Positions 30,888 through 44,033 of a stretch of 64,000 bases of DNA are shown piece after piece. Each line of letters starts with the position of its first letter. Position 1 is the first letter of the stretch. Position numbers and translations under genes: made by a program. The notes beneath the pieces are model-generated. The model saw only the letters and a program-made list of their open reading frames with translations, searched no databases and had not been told where the DNA came from. The DNA is from Numida meleagris (taxonomy: Eukaryota; Chordata; Aves; Galliformes; Numididae): assembly GCF_002078875.1 (NCBI RefSeq), contig NC_034409.1, forward strand, positions 100,648,806 through 100,712,805. Direction: 5' to 3'.

Positions 30888-32873
30888 AACCTCTTAATAA
30901 GTCTTCTCCACCTCCCCACACTCTACTATAAAAAATCTAAACACGAAACAATCTCTGACTTCATTTCAGTTACACTAGCTTTCAAAATATCATTATTCTG
31001 CACCCTTCATGTGACCTGCTGTTTGGGTTTTTTGAAGCTATTACAAACTACAGTATCATGAAGAAAGTGATGCCTTTCCTATTTCACAGGGACCTTGGCA
31101 TACTCTGAATGATTACAGAAGGGGAACAACACAGCTTATTTTTCTGTTATCTACCTCAAACAGGGGTAAGTGATGGCTAATTCAACTTTATGGACAGACA
31201 AAATAAGGTCACACTGTCAACATCACATTCTTAAGTTGACAGGTTTCTCACACCACTTTTTGCTGGTAAATGAGGAAGACAATTTTGGACCAGCTCCAGG
31301 TATTAGATAGTAGCTTTAAAAAAAAACAATGCAAATGCAGTTTCTGGTTTCTAACACGTGGAAGTAATGACTGCTACAACTACTGATGGTGTGAGTTGCT
31401 CTGATTAATAGGCAAAAGCTCTGTATCATCATCTCTGGTCCCCCTATGAGAGTACACAATAGCCCAGAAGTCAGTATAGCATACTTTCAGCACTGTGTAA
31501 AATTCAACAATTTTTGTGGAAGTAAATATTTAATGTACATATTACTACTTATTAAAAAAACCCTACTTTAGGACAAAAAGTATTCCTCTTCAATTCTCAT
31601 TTACAAGAATTAAACTCAGTGAACACAGCAATAATAAACAAGTGCTAGCATAAGGTAGTCATATTTTACCAGCAGATCAATTCCAACCTGTCTTATTTTC
31701 TCTCTCTTATACAAATGAGTCATTGTGGACAGAAACCAAGTCAGGATTAGCATGCAAGATCATCTTCTACTGAGATCCGAATCCTTACCGCAAGGACTAA
31801 CATAGACTGTAAATTACATGCAAATACTGAGGGCAATGTGGTAAAACAGCATTTGTTTTTAACACAGACTTTAGGCTCAGAAACACTGCCTAGTGTCTAA
31901 GCCTGGTCCACAGTATCAGAAAATTGACTGTTTCATTCAAACATATTTTATCACATTGATTAAAAAATTGAGGGAGTAAATGGATTTTAGAGTAAGACGA
32001 ACAACCAGAAGGAACACAGTGAACTGAACAAGAACAGTAAATATATCATATTATAGACCGACAGCAAGGATGACCAAATTAGATTGAATAAATCAAGACT
32101 AACCACTGGGATGGAACATTTTGTAATGCAACTGAAAAGGTTAATAAAAGCTTACTGTTAAATTAAACTCCCTGCAGATTTCTCTCCAAGTCAAAAGTGT
32201 CTAGCTGAATCAACACAGAAAAAAGTTTAAAGGAAAATAATCTGTCTGAAGCATGTAAGACAACACAAGAGTGACATTAATGAAATAAAAATCAGAATAA
32301 TTTATATCTTGATGTACATTTGACAGAAAAAAAAGGCACCACAATGAACTGAAACACTTCTTACAAGATCTCACAAAGAGGGAACGGTAAGCTAGTAAGC
32401 TGGTCAAATCGCTTCATATGAGGAGCTCAGGAGAACCCATATTCTATTTGGATGTAATTACACATGACAACAGGAAGGGGACACCTTTGAATGGTATGTT
32501 AGTAATCAAAATCAGGAATGACAATTTTTAAAGCCACATAAGTGAAAAAGATGTTCATGGTAAGTCTCTCCCAGAGGTCTTCTGGAGTAGTGACTGCTCA
32601 AGCACTTCTTGCACCATGCACAGTTATTCTTGTTCAAAAACTGGAACCTGCCACGTCAGAGAAAAGGGTACAGTGAACTGAAGTCCCAATTCAGCAAAAC
32701 AAGCACTTTGACTCTCGTTTGGCAAAACTCATTTTCTGAAGTACTGCTTAAAGCAACTCCAATGAGTTCTTCAGCAGGTTTTTCCCCAAAGGTGCTATTT
32801 TACCCCATTAAATCTCCAGCTATTCTAACCATGCGATAAATACTATCTTGAGAGAATAATGGGAAATTCTGCT

Positions 32874-32942
32874 AAAAAAAGAAGGGGAAGGGAAGAAGGA
32901 AAAAAAGGAAGAAGAAAAAAAGAATAATAAAAAAAGAAGAGA
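32874..32942. repeat. Polypurine tract, plus strand
   Basis: About 69 bp of almost only A and G (GAAGGGGAAGGGAAGAAGG, then AGAAGAAAAAAAG), broken by a few T. Long purine strands can adopt triplex DNA; on the transcribed-sense strand of APP this is a long pyrimidine tract. Confidence 0.92.
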
Positions 32943-34640
32943 CAGCTGCAAGCATCTGTGTTCCAAGAATCATCTATTGATAACTGACTTCCAAGAGGAC
33001 TGCTTGGGCATGAGTTAGACCACACTAGCTGGTGTGGTGTACAGACCAAGACAACACAGCAAAGATACTACTCACACTCTTTCATGTTGATAACTGTAGA
33101 ATTTTGGGGCAAAAAGAAACCTTAGATAACTTGGAAGTCATACAGGTAGATGGGGGAAGGAGGAGGCTTCCCAAAGCATTTGTGAGGCTCAGAAAGGCAT
33201 CCTCCTTTTCTCCAATTCCCTTATCTCAATTAGCTGGCCTCAGCAGAGCTCATACTATTTTAGAATTCATTTTTCTTAAGAGCTTTACCTCTGATAATGT
33301 GAATAAAAATGCTCTAAATTGATTCTGTTGTAACAGACCAGATAACAGTAACTACATGCAGCCAATTGTTCATACATAATAAAAATGGCATTAGAGTTTA
33401 AGTTAAAATTACATATTGCATTCTTATTACAACTTTAAAGCTTCTCTATACATAGGAGACACTTTGTAAATTATGAGGGCAGTTACATAACCGAAAATTG
33501 AAATAAAACTTTAGAGCTGCCTATAATTTTACAGGGCTTAACAAAAAGGAGAGGTGTGTGAGACTTCAGAATTACTCCTTTATAATATGCCAAATTAACT
33601 TGAGAGATCTTTGGTAACTAATAAATGGGAACAAGTGAAGTATGAAAAAGGTCAGGGTGGGCTACAGAAAAACTATTAGATTAAGATTCAATCAGACTTT
33701 AATCTAAATATCTCATTTTTCACACTAAAAGAACAAAACAGAAAAGAAAAAAAATCAAATCAGAATGTTTTTGACTTAAAAACGGAGCAAAAGGCCAGGT
33801 GGAGGGGAAGTTCAAACTAACCAAAATGAAGTTTGATCCAACTCTTCCCCCAACCTGAAATAGGAAAAAAAACTACGAAAGATTTATCACTTCATGTCAG
33901 TGCTCTACAGCAGCGATATGGCAGTGATATACATGCTACATCTTCTGTTTTCAAAGTCAACTCAATATTTAAAAATATAAAACATACAATAATTAAGAAA
34001 AAATACTCCAAACTTGTATGAGTACAGGAACTTGTATTTTCAAAAAATTGTGAATAATGTAATGTTTCAGATTGACTTAGGCCAAACCATGTCAATGTTT
34101 CTCTCAATAAGGCAGGCCCCATGCTCTTCCCTTCCCCAGCCTGCCCTGTTGCCAGTGTTATCACACCTGTGACCATACTATCAGCACGATCAGGGACTTG
34201 AGTTTTTAAATACACTCTACTGAAAAGCAACTTGGGGATCATTTAGATAATTAGCTTGGCTCATATTTCAACCTGTTTGGCTGCCATTCTTGAATTAACT
34301 GTGAAACACTTCAAGAGGGAGGCTGGAGGACAGGCAGTAGAAAGACCAATCTACATCTATCAAACTCTGAATGCTTCCTCCCATCTCTACTCTAACAAAG
34401 TGCTCATAGATGGCTGCTGGCATCCCTCTGGTACTGCAGACCACTGTAAAATGGAAGCCCTGCTCAAAAGTCTTCATTTCTTCCCAGATTAAAGTAAAAA
34501 TGCATTATTCAATTCAAACTTAGGTTATGAGACAGATGTAATAAAAATTTCCTGGCATATAGGGAGTAGAATTTGAGGCTGACTGCAAAACTTACAAGAG
34601 ATTTCACTCAAGAAAGAAAGTCTTCCTGAAGTCTATTCTT

Positions 34641-34694
34641 AAAAAAAACCAAAAAACAAACAAACAAAAAAAAAACAAGCAAACAAACAAAAAA
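34641..34694. repeat. A-rich (CAAA)n tract
   Basis: Repeated AAAC and CAAA units mixed with A runs over about 54 bp. Typical low-complexity DNA, variable in length. Confidence 0.92.
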
Positions 34695-35302
34695 CCACAA
34701 CCATTTTAAAAAATACCACCATGGTATGGCTGGTCTTAAATATTCAATAATCTTTTAACAGATTAAGAACACTCATGAGGGGAAAAGGATAGCCTGAGAA
34801 AATAATAGATACTCAGAAAGTGTGTCCTAGGCTAAACTATAATTAAAACACATCGTGTACAAACCCATTCAATGAAGAACAGCTAACGGAAAAGCTAAAA
34901 TGAAAACCAATCTCCTTCAAACCAAGCATGGATCAAACTTCCTAAACTTCCAGACTTCGCTTATGTATTCACCAAAGTACCTCTGCTGAAAGAAGTAGAA
35001 GCTGGTATTACTACGGAGCCAAAATTAATTTGTGTTACCAAAATTAACTTTGATATCAAGTTGTTACAATTCAATTTTCTGACCTAGCTGCAATGATCTA
35101 ATAAAAAAGTAGGGTAATTTAAATATTTTACCCATCAAGAACTTTCCAACGATGCCAATGAGAGTAAAAGATCAAAGATTTTAATTTAGAAGGTAAATAA
35201 TTTCCAATAATCATGACCATCATTCATTATCCCTAGCACGGGTTTTTGCAGCCTTTCAGTATGACAAATTGAACAATTAGGAAGCATTTTTAATGGCCAG
35301 GT

Positions 35303-35424
35303 TAGAATCACAGAACGGTTTGGGTTGGAAGGGTCCTTTAAGATCATCTAGTTCCAACCCTCATGCTATAGGCAGGGACACTTCCCACTAGACCAGGTTG
35401 CTCAAAGCCCCACCCACCTGGGGG
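35303..35424 (-). mobile_element. Short CR1 LINE 3'-end fragment
   Basis: Antisense copy of about 120 bp with only the 3' tip of CR1. The plus strand reads AGAATCACAGAACGGTTTGG, then GTTGGAAGGGTCCTTTAAGA, TCATCTAGTTCCAACCC and CAGGTTGCTCAAAGCCCC. Typical severely 5'-truncated insertion. Confidence 0.95.
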
Positions 35425-35470
35425 TTAAGTACATCAGCTTAAGTACAGAACTAAACTACAACACTTACCT

Positions 35471-35486
35471 AAAAAAAAAAAAAAAA
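35471..35486. repeat. Poly(A) run, 16 bases
   Basis: Uninterrupted A run about 45 bp after the short CR1 fragment at 35303-35424. Confidence 0.95.
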
Positions 35487-37679
35487 GACGTACACAAAAA
35501 ATTCTTGGTTGGAAAAAAAGCAAAATAAAACTTCATCAGGATAAAAGGAAGGCTAGGACTTTTCTTTTTAAAGATATTCATACATTCTAATAAAATCAAA
35601 GTACGAAGTATTAGCCTCAGGTTCACATACTCAACTGGAATAAAGTCCCCTTTATGTTGCCATAGTGATCAGCAAGAAAAGTTTCCATATGATTCTGAAC
35701 ATACTGAAAAATTCTATTATTTATTATTTACCAACCTGGAGGTCAGTAGGAAAGCTCAAAATTTCTAAATAAAGTTTACATCCACAGAGAAATCAAAATG
35801 GGGAACTAGTCATACATTTGTTAATACTGATGAAAACATTTACAAGGAAAGACTATACTGAATCGGCAGCAATTCCTCAAGCTAATTAAGTATTAAAACT
35901 ATTTGCTTTTATTTAGTTATCATGTAGGCTGCTGATATTACTAAACACTATGCTAGTATAATCTATGCATAAATAGATGGAGTTTCGAAAGTTCAGGACC
36001 ACACTGGTCAGTGAAGACTGGTCAGTACAGCCAGATTCCACATTCCACCACCTTGCCTACACTGGGCATGTTTCTTTATAAACCCAAGGAAGGCACAAGG
36101 ATGGAAAAGCAGCATACTGTCCCTTTCAAATAAAACCAATGAAAGTCTCCTCATGGAGAGTAAATACATAAAACCACCTCTGCGGTGGCTCCATAGCCTC
36201 CAGGCTACCAATATGGCAGGCTCCCTGGACTGTCCAGTTCCTCTGCCTCACAAGGGAGAGCAAGAAAGAAGGGGCTTGTAACTCAGCATAACATATCCTG
36301 GGTCTGCTGGAGGGGGAATGGACACCTGCTATAGGGTTTCAAGGCACAGCAGCAAACAGTGAAAGCAGTGAAGATGGTATGTACATCAAGGAATATCTTT
36401 GTGAGGACTGAGCCCTTCAGTTCCTCTGTCAGCCATTCACCTGTAAACAAGTTCAGGAAAGTCTGAAAGTCTCACAAAGACTCAGAAAGTTTCCTTAAAA
36501 AAGATACTACTGTTCAACTTCGTTTGGAAGAGGGGCAGGGTGGAGCGCTGTTTGAGTCTACGCAACTCTTAGCAGACAAAACTTGTGTTCAAATTTGAAG
36601 AGTTTCAAAAGAAACAAAATTTCATGTTTTCCATTGCAGAAATTTTCCACAAGAAAATAACAAGCTACATGCAAATACAAAATGTCTCCAGTCACAGTAT
36701 CTTATACTTTTTTAATCACTGACTATTAGTACAAGTTTTCATGTGAAAGAGTAAAGAACCCAAGGGGAATTCTTGCTCACACAACAAAGTTGCTTGAGAT
36801 TGCAGCTAAAGGACTAGAAGTGTTGAAGCATGTTTGACCTTCAAATGTCAGCATGTTCATCTTGCAAAGATTCTGGATATTTACACAACCGTGAAGTGTT
36901 GTAACACTTTCCCTAGGGACACAGTCAAAGAACAGCAACAAGCCCAGCAGGAAGATGGCTTGTGTTGTCCCAGCACAACTTCCTTGTTGCCCCTGAATGC
37001 CAACCGGTCACTTCATGAGGACACTGCTGGGCATGAACTCAGCCAGCACAACATAGATCTCTTGTCTTGAGGCTCTCAGCAATGTGATATGATGAATTAA
37101 TGTGTGCTAGGCCTGAGTGACTTCCAGCATTCAGTGCACAGCCCCATAATGCTGCCATGCCTCCCCTTGCCAATGATGGAGGACTTATCATTCGAGGGCA
37201 GATAAGTGCCAAGATGCTGTGCTGTCACATCTAGCTTTATCAGTCCTTTTTGCCTGAAGGGCGATGTGCCCTTTATGAGAAATACTTCACTGAAAATTAA
37301 GCAAGTTCTTTCCAGCACTTAAAGTCATTTTGCAAATTCTTTCTAAGGTTACAGATGAACTCTTAGAAACAAACTTTCAACAAGTACAAATATTTTGGTG
37401 GTGTTACAGTTAAATTATGAACCATTTTACTGTGTTCTTTAAGCAATCTACATTTTTTCAAGAAATCTAATTCTGATTTCCTGGTGCTAGTATTGTGATA
37501 AATAAATACCAAGTCTAGAAATTACTTCAGAGCTTGAATTCAAAGCAACAGAGCTTAAACACAAAGCCAACTCTAAGTTATATATGCACAGTGATACTGT
37601 TGGAAGCAATGGAAAAAAAACAAAATGGCCATAACATACAACTCAAGTGCAATAACAAAAGCGCTTGTTCAAAGGCTGC

Positions 37680-37910
37680 TTATATTCTTGAAGGATAGCT
37701 CCAATATTCTCCTGGAGAAACTGGCAGCCCATGGCTTGGACAGGTACACTCTCTGCTGGATAAAGAACTGGCTAGAGGGCCAGGCCCAGAGAGCGGTGGA
37801 GAATGGAGTTAAATCCAGCTGGTGACTGGTCACGAGTAGTGTTCCCCAGGGGCTGGTAAGCCCAGATAGGCCCACAGTTGACACAGTAGTACAGTTCTAT
37901 TCTATGATTT
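37680..37910 (+). mobile_element. CR1 LINE reverse transcriptase fragment joined to a CR1 tail
   Basis: Sense CR1 fragment. The ORF at 37625-37825 contains NILLEKLAAHGLDRYTLCWI, then KNWLEGQAQRAVENGVKSSW, which is the CR1 reverse transcriptase segment that precedes the SGVPQG block. Immediately after CCCCAGGGGCTGG the sequence leaves ORF2, and within about 60 bp reaches TTCTATTCTATGATTT, a CR1 3' tip. About 2 kb of element is missing between, through deletion or template jumping. The fragment call is firm; the assignment of the tail is less certain because it is short. Confidence 0.85.
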
Positions 37911-38079
37911 AGTCCCAACCCCTTTCCTAATAATCCCTAACACTGTGTTGTTGGGTTTTTTATGACACTAACGAACCCATGTTTTCACAGAGCTATTAAT
38001 ACTTGAAGTCTCATTCCAGAGTGGCTAGGAGCTACTCAAAGTATCGCCATATCTACTAAGATAAGATTAATTTATTTTG

Positions 38080-38520
38080 TGCCTCCCCATGTACATTGTC
38101 TTAATTGCACTGATTTTCTCCTGCCATTCTATCTCTAGTGAATCAATAGCAGAGAACCACCTGAAACCCTTCATAGTTTGCCTTTATTAATTATACCCTA
38201 AATAGCTTTGTGACATCAGCAGATGGGTCACAACATAATTTACCACCTTTTCCAAATCACTCACAAACATTTTGCATGTCTCAAGCAGAAGATCTGATCT
38301 CTGAGATTCTGCTGTTGACCTTTTTCCACCTTGAGGATGAACCATTAATTCCTAGCTTTTTTTTCTTCCTTATTTAGCCATATAATAGTTTTCTCTTCTA
38401 TTCCATGGTAGATTAATTTCTTTAATAGCTTCTGGTAATGGACCTTGTTAAATTTCTTTTGAAAAACCGAAGTAGACACACTATCTATTGGCCTATCTAG
38501 TCCTTCAAAAAAGTGAAAGT
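38080..38520 (-). mobile_element. Ancient CR1-type (L3-like) LINE fragment, reverse transcriptase region
   Basis: Antisense, much older than the other copies. The minus-strand frame in 38345-38551 reads SVFQKKFNKVHYQKLLKKLI, then YHGIEEKTIIWL, which resembles the LINE motif-A region DFxKAFDKVPHxxLLxKLxxHGI. On the plus strand the order of blocks (TGACATCAGCAGATGGG, CCAAATCACTCACAAACATT, AACCATTAATTCCTAGC, AATGGACCTTGTTAAATTTC) matches the ancient amniote CR1 family that is common in turtles and crocodilians. Start and end are approximate. Ancient copies retained in birds are sometimes under constraint; nothing here proves that. Confidence 0.75.
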
Positions 38521-39083
38521 GCCTCTTCCTCAATCTCATACTCAGTGGCAAGCCAATATTCCAAGGTGTCTATGCTCCTCCTCTCCTCAGCAGAGTAATG
38601 AAATCCATTTTTAGGATCTTCCTTAGAATGTTTTAGAAATATCCAGTGATTCCCATCACTGACCCTTCCTTTGCAGTTAATAACTGCATCAAATCTGCTA
38701 GCAACACTCAATCCTCCTGAGAACAGAACATATTTAGGAAAAGCAGAAATCTGTGGGAAGATGCTCCATATGTATATCAATTTAATGACACGTGACAGGA
38801 TGTACACTTCCTTTCTCCCCCCCTCCCTATCTTTCCTTCCTGAAGGGCCAGGCAAACAACACATTTTAATTAGCAGATTTCTCCCACAGCAAAATTAAGT
38901 ACTATATGTTGGAAGAAACATCCAAGGAAGGATGAATCATCTCTGTGGCAGCACAAAGATTCTCAGATGTAAAGTTCCCGTTTTGAAGGTGGGTGTGCAC
39001 AGTGTACAGGGTATGAAACTTACACAGTAGCTTCACACATTTTTCATAGGTTGCAAATGTGTGAATGCACACTTAAAAATCAA

Positions 39084-39122
39084 ACACTTCATGAAGAACT
39101 TGTGTACACTTCATGAAGAACT
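39084..39122. repeat. 22-bp tandem duplication
   Basis: ACACTTCATGAAGAACT occurs at 39084-39100 and again at 39106-39122. Each unit carries the short palindrome TTCATGAA. It looks like a small tandem duplication in intron 3. Confidence 0.9.
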
Positions 39123-39743
39123 GTTGCATTTATGCTTAGACATATGCACACTGTTTCAAGACTTTTATAATTTGAAGCCAACTGCTAACTGATAATTTTA
39201 ATTTTGAAGCTTCATCCAACTCTTCTTTAGCCTACCACCTATAAAATATGGATGACAGTCCTTACCTGATGACCATTATGAAACTGAAATAGTCTCCAAG
39301 GTGCTCAGGTAAGATCAGAGAAACTTTGGAGAGGAAATTGATCTTTGTCTTTAGGCAGGGTTTGAACAGGAAGCAGGGGATAAGGCTGAGTGATGCACTG
39401 AGTAGGAAGCAGAAACAAAACAGCATGCAGCACATTAGGAGAGCAGCAGTGGCTGAGCACTGGTAAAGTCCCAGACTGGCCAGCATAAGCTCATGGGGGC
39501 CACCGTAGCTTTCTCATTTTCCAGTTTTTGAGCTCTTAAATTTTTAACCATAGCAATACCTTTTGTGGTAAACTCACTTTACATAAAGCACTGAGGATAA
39601 AGCAGGAATGTCTGACATTCACAGAGCCCAGACAGAGTTAGAAGAGACAGAAACTTGGTCCAGCTAGGACTGGTCATTCAAGAAGAAAACACAATTTACC
39701 TTTTCAAGCTCTTACACATTTCAAAATAGCCTGGGCTTTTTAC

Positions 39744-39758
39744 TATATATATATATAT
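39744..39758. repeat. (TA)n microsatellite
   Basis: Seven or so TA units, flanked by T-rich sequence. Confidence 0.9.
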
Positions 39759-42717
39759 TTTTAAAGACAGTATTTACTACCATTTTTACTGCTTTCTTTA
39801 ATGGGTGGCTATTGACAAGACCTCTGCAAATCAGTGACTGCTTCCTGTGAGATGTTCTTCAGGTGTATACACCACCTGCTCTGGTTTCCTTATCACATAT
39901 TAAAGTGACAAATGAAACATTTGTTTACAACATTTATTTAAAAGGATTTTGTTGTTGTTGCTTCAGGAGTAGATTTGTTGATCTGTTATGTTCAAAATAT
40001 TAAAAAAGGTTTTCCATTTTGACTTATTCCACAAATCCATTTCTAATTAAAACGTACTCCCGTCACTAAGCAAATAAAACCTGTGTACGCCCTAAAAATG
40101 CACTGAAATAGAAGAGTTCAGACTTACTCCTGGTCTAATGCTGTACAAAAATATGATACTTTACATTTAATTATATGTAAAGGTGCTCTCTGGTCTCTGT
40201 CTGCAGGCTAATTTTGCTTCATCTCTTCACTTCAACATTTCACCGGCTCCAGCTCAAACTTGGCTAAGAAGGAGCTGAATCAACGCTTGGCACAAGCGCA
40301 GAAGCTGTGACTGGCTGAGGAAGGTCTCACTTGCCTAATGAGAGATTGCATTCGGGATTTCTCTGCCCACTCCCCATCCCTCCCTCTAGTGAATGGTACT
40401 TTGTCCTTGAAGCATGCCAATACCACATTAGTGGTTTATACAGTCCTGGTCCATGAATAAAAAGCTTGGAAAGGCACTACAGTAAACCAGGAGATGATGC
40501 AGCTGCTGAGAATTGCAATGAAAAGATAAACTTGTTGTCATTTGTGAAAATGATCAGTAAAGCCAGCTGATGCTTAACAGCCACCTCCTCTACTACAGCA
40601 GCTGACCATAAAATTCAGGTCAATTGAGTTCAGGTATATATGGAAAACCATTTCTATTCAATAAAGCATGTCAGGTCGTGCTCTTAATTACACTACTGCA
40701 CAGCAGGGCATTCAGGAAGACACTTGATGAATTGAGGCCCCATATTTTGCTGCAATTAGCTGAGCAGTGAGGGCATGGCAACAGAATAAGATTCATTCTG
40801 CTGGCACAATGCCAAAGAGCTCCAGTGTGCCAGCCAAGTGCAGCTTTGGGCCTGCACAGGGCCTGCCAAGGCAGCCCAAGCCATGGCTGCACTGCAGCAG
40901 GAGAAGCCTGCATGCTCACAGCCCTCACTGCCCCTCAGAAAATGCACCCAGCCTGCACAGGCAGGGCTCCCCTTCCCACTAACATCATGCCAAAAGCACC
41001 GCTAGCAGAAGGAGTATTGTCTGCTACGGAGCAAAGAACAGAGATTACAGGATTTCTCTTAGCAGCATTGCAACGTGTAGTTGTGCCTCTCATTGCACTA
41101 CAGATTTCTCTGCCCACGGTCTCATTAAGGAACTCAGACTGTCAGTCTTCGAGATCTTCTCCCTCCCATCGGCTAGTGCTGTCAGAAAATCTAGATGTGA
41201 GGCAGTCACGTAGGCTGAAAATAAGTGCATCTTGTATTTTAGGAAAAGAGTGCAACACGAGGCTTGCCTGCATGACTCCCATGGCTGAGTGGAGACTGAG
41301 GCAAGCTAGAGGTGGGATAGGGAAACAGGCAATTAATGTCATTCTGCTGGTTAGATGCTCCATGGAGAAGGCAGAGGAGAGCTCTTCCAAGGTGTCTGGA
41401 AAAGCGGCTTGCCATCACAGCTGGAAATAGGTGTGCTATGCAGTGGGCTGAGAGAAAAGAATAGCCAGTACTATCAGGTAGCAGTGGAAAACAGCCATTT
41501 CACATGCTTTCATGAACAAATCCCACTGTTAAAAATCACAAGTGAACTACCACATGGACTAGAACGAGTTGTGCAGTCAACTACATATATATTTATTTCA
41601 ATTATTTATTCCAGGCATAATCCTAGTGTTTCCTCTGATATAATCGGCTAGGCATGTGCATCAAATCTTGCGTACGCCTTCTTGTCTGAGATCAACAAGT
41701 GGTTAACTTTACAAGCTGTTGTAAGTAATAAAGCATGACAAGGTAATAAATATTTTCAGTGATGCTTTTGTTAAAACCAAAACCAGAAGTCAGCATTTCA
41801 CTACATCACTAAACAGCACAATATACTGATTGCATCGCCTGAGCCATTTGTTTATGAATCGTAAGTAATCAAAGTATGATTGAGAGAGGCTACATACCTA
41901 ATAATATTTCAATACATCTGGATCCTTCAAGAGCTGCCTGAACACATACGGCTTAACAGCACACGTTAAAGGGACAACAAAACAGAGTCACACGTGAACA
42001 CACAAGCATTTTACACAGCACAGTTAATCAAAGCCCTGTTTATTCCCTTTACCCCACCTCACTGGTAGGTATCCACAAACACCTATGTAATTTAGATTCT
42101 CCTTTCTCTCCAAGGATATGGTGTATATAATGAGAAGTTAGGCTAGGTTATTTTTCACCAACAGTTAATGAAATGCCATCTATTCAGGAAAGCGCAGCCA
42201 TACATTTATCCAAGGTTTTAAAAGAATGGCACCGCTGGGACAAGGATGACTTTTCCTGCAGCAAGCCTGGAAAATGGAGCAAATTACCTCATTTCACAGA
42301 CCACGTTACACAAATTCACCAGCTGCTTTTTCTCACAGGAGATGTGAAGAGAAAACAAACCAGAACTGCTCATTGTTTACACTGCCCCAGTGCACGAGTC
42401 CTGCCTTCCTGCTGCTTCTGCTTTAAAGAGGCCAGAATCATAGCCAGGGTATCTTTCTAGAACAGTTGAAAAAACAAAGTGGTAATCATGGGCTTCTTGG
42501 CACCACTTGCTGAAACCCAGCAGTAAGCTTATGTCACCATTTTGGAGCACTTGACTTAAAAAAAGAAAAAAAAAGTCCGCCTGCTTTTCGCATACTGCAG
42601 GTTTGGGGATGCCAGCATGCACAGTCACAGACAGTGCCAAAAAAACACTGCAGATCTTTGCTCCACAGCCTGCTAGTCTCACTGCTCACCATCTTTGTCT
42701 GAGCACACATTTGTTTT

Positions 42718-42785
42718 TATGTCAACCAGCATAGTTCTCCCTCTAACTGCACAATTTAACCCTTTAAACTCTGTAATAAAAAAAT
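42718..42785 (+). repeat. 68-bp dispersed direct repeat, copy A
   Basis: This segment (containing TATGTCAACCAGCAT, CTCCCTCTAACTGCAC and TTTAACCCTTTAAACTCTGT, followed by an A-rich tail) is about 88 percent identical by eye to 44034-44100, in the same orientation. It ends in AATAAAAAAAT. No family is recognised. Flanking sequence does not align. Confidence 0.85.
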
Positions 42786-42820
42786 CTCTTCTAAATTGTG
42801 TCAGACTGCTGTCTTCAAGA

Positions 42821-42857
42821 CAGAAAAAAAAAAAGAAAGAAAGAAGAGGAAGAGGAA
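42821..42857. repeat. Polypurine tract, plus strand
   Basis: A run of A followed by GAAAGAAAGAAGAGGAAGAG. Short (GAAA)n-like low-complexity sequence shortly after repeat copy A. Confidence 0.9.
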
Positions 42858-44033
42858 CCTAAATAGATTCCTATTTCTGTCATAAGGTGGGTAACAGCTT
42901 CAAGCTATAATAAGCACACCCCGGAAGATGTCATTTTCTAAAAACGTGAAGGTAAAACTAAAAATACTGTTGAGGCAAATGCCTTCAGTACGTTCACAGA
43001 GTTAAATAGAATTCAATCAACAATTTTCTTTTCAAGCAAAGTTTTCTCTCCTCAGTGAACTGAGACTGACAGTAGCCCATGTCCCTGGAAGGATGCAAGA
43101 GAGACAACATGAATGAGATTTACTACACAAGAACATTTTCTCAAAGCTTGTAGTTTTAAGAATGTTGTCAAGCCCTGCACAACAGCACAAAATCATATGT
43201 CGAAAATAAAAAAGATAATGCTTTTCTTCTTTGGCTCAACTAGAACATTTGAGGCTTTCATTTTGCCTCCTTTAACTACTATCTGCCTGCTTTAGCTGCA
43301 TCTGCTCAAGAAAAGTAAATATGAACCTGTGCAATGTAATAAATCTTATCAATATTACAAAAGTATATAACTACAAATTGCTACACTACCACGCAAGAGT
43401 CTTGAAAAGAAAAGCTAATGGAGCAGTCAAGTGCAGCAGTGATACATGCTCTGCGCACCTCACAAGACTGAAGATCAGAATACAAATTGATAATGAAGAT
43501 GCTCTGGCTTGAAAGCAGACATATTTCTATCACTCAGCCTTTCTAATCTTTTATGGAAAACAAATATCAAGATGGAAGAAATGATAAACTGACCGAAGGT
43601 TCTGAAGGTGATTTTCACACCGAGATGGTGTTTTTAATTCTAGAAATTGGTTACTGATAAAGAACTTAAAAAAACTTTTAATAAAGCTTACCATTAAACC
43701 TTGGGGGAGGGAAAAAACTAAACAAGAAATCACACTTACGCAACTCTGCAATCAGGTGTCCATTGGCAAGCTTTTTTATGGCATCTTATTTCTTATTAGT
43801 TAATGGTTGCCTACATCGAAGGTCTCCTTGCACTAAGATTACTGCAGAAAGGTTACCAACAGAGCCTTACTTCTGAAGCTGTCCACTACCAACCATATCA
43901 AGGGTATGGAACATACATATAAAGAGATGATAAACGAGATCAAATTTTAAACATAATATATATTAAATATTATTTCAATATTATTATTTCAATATTTTAA
44001 AAACTATATGTATTTTTAATATGGAAGAGGTAT

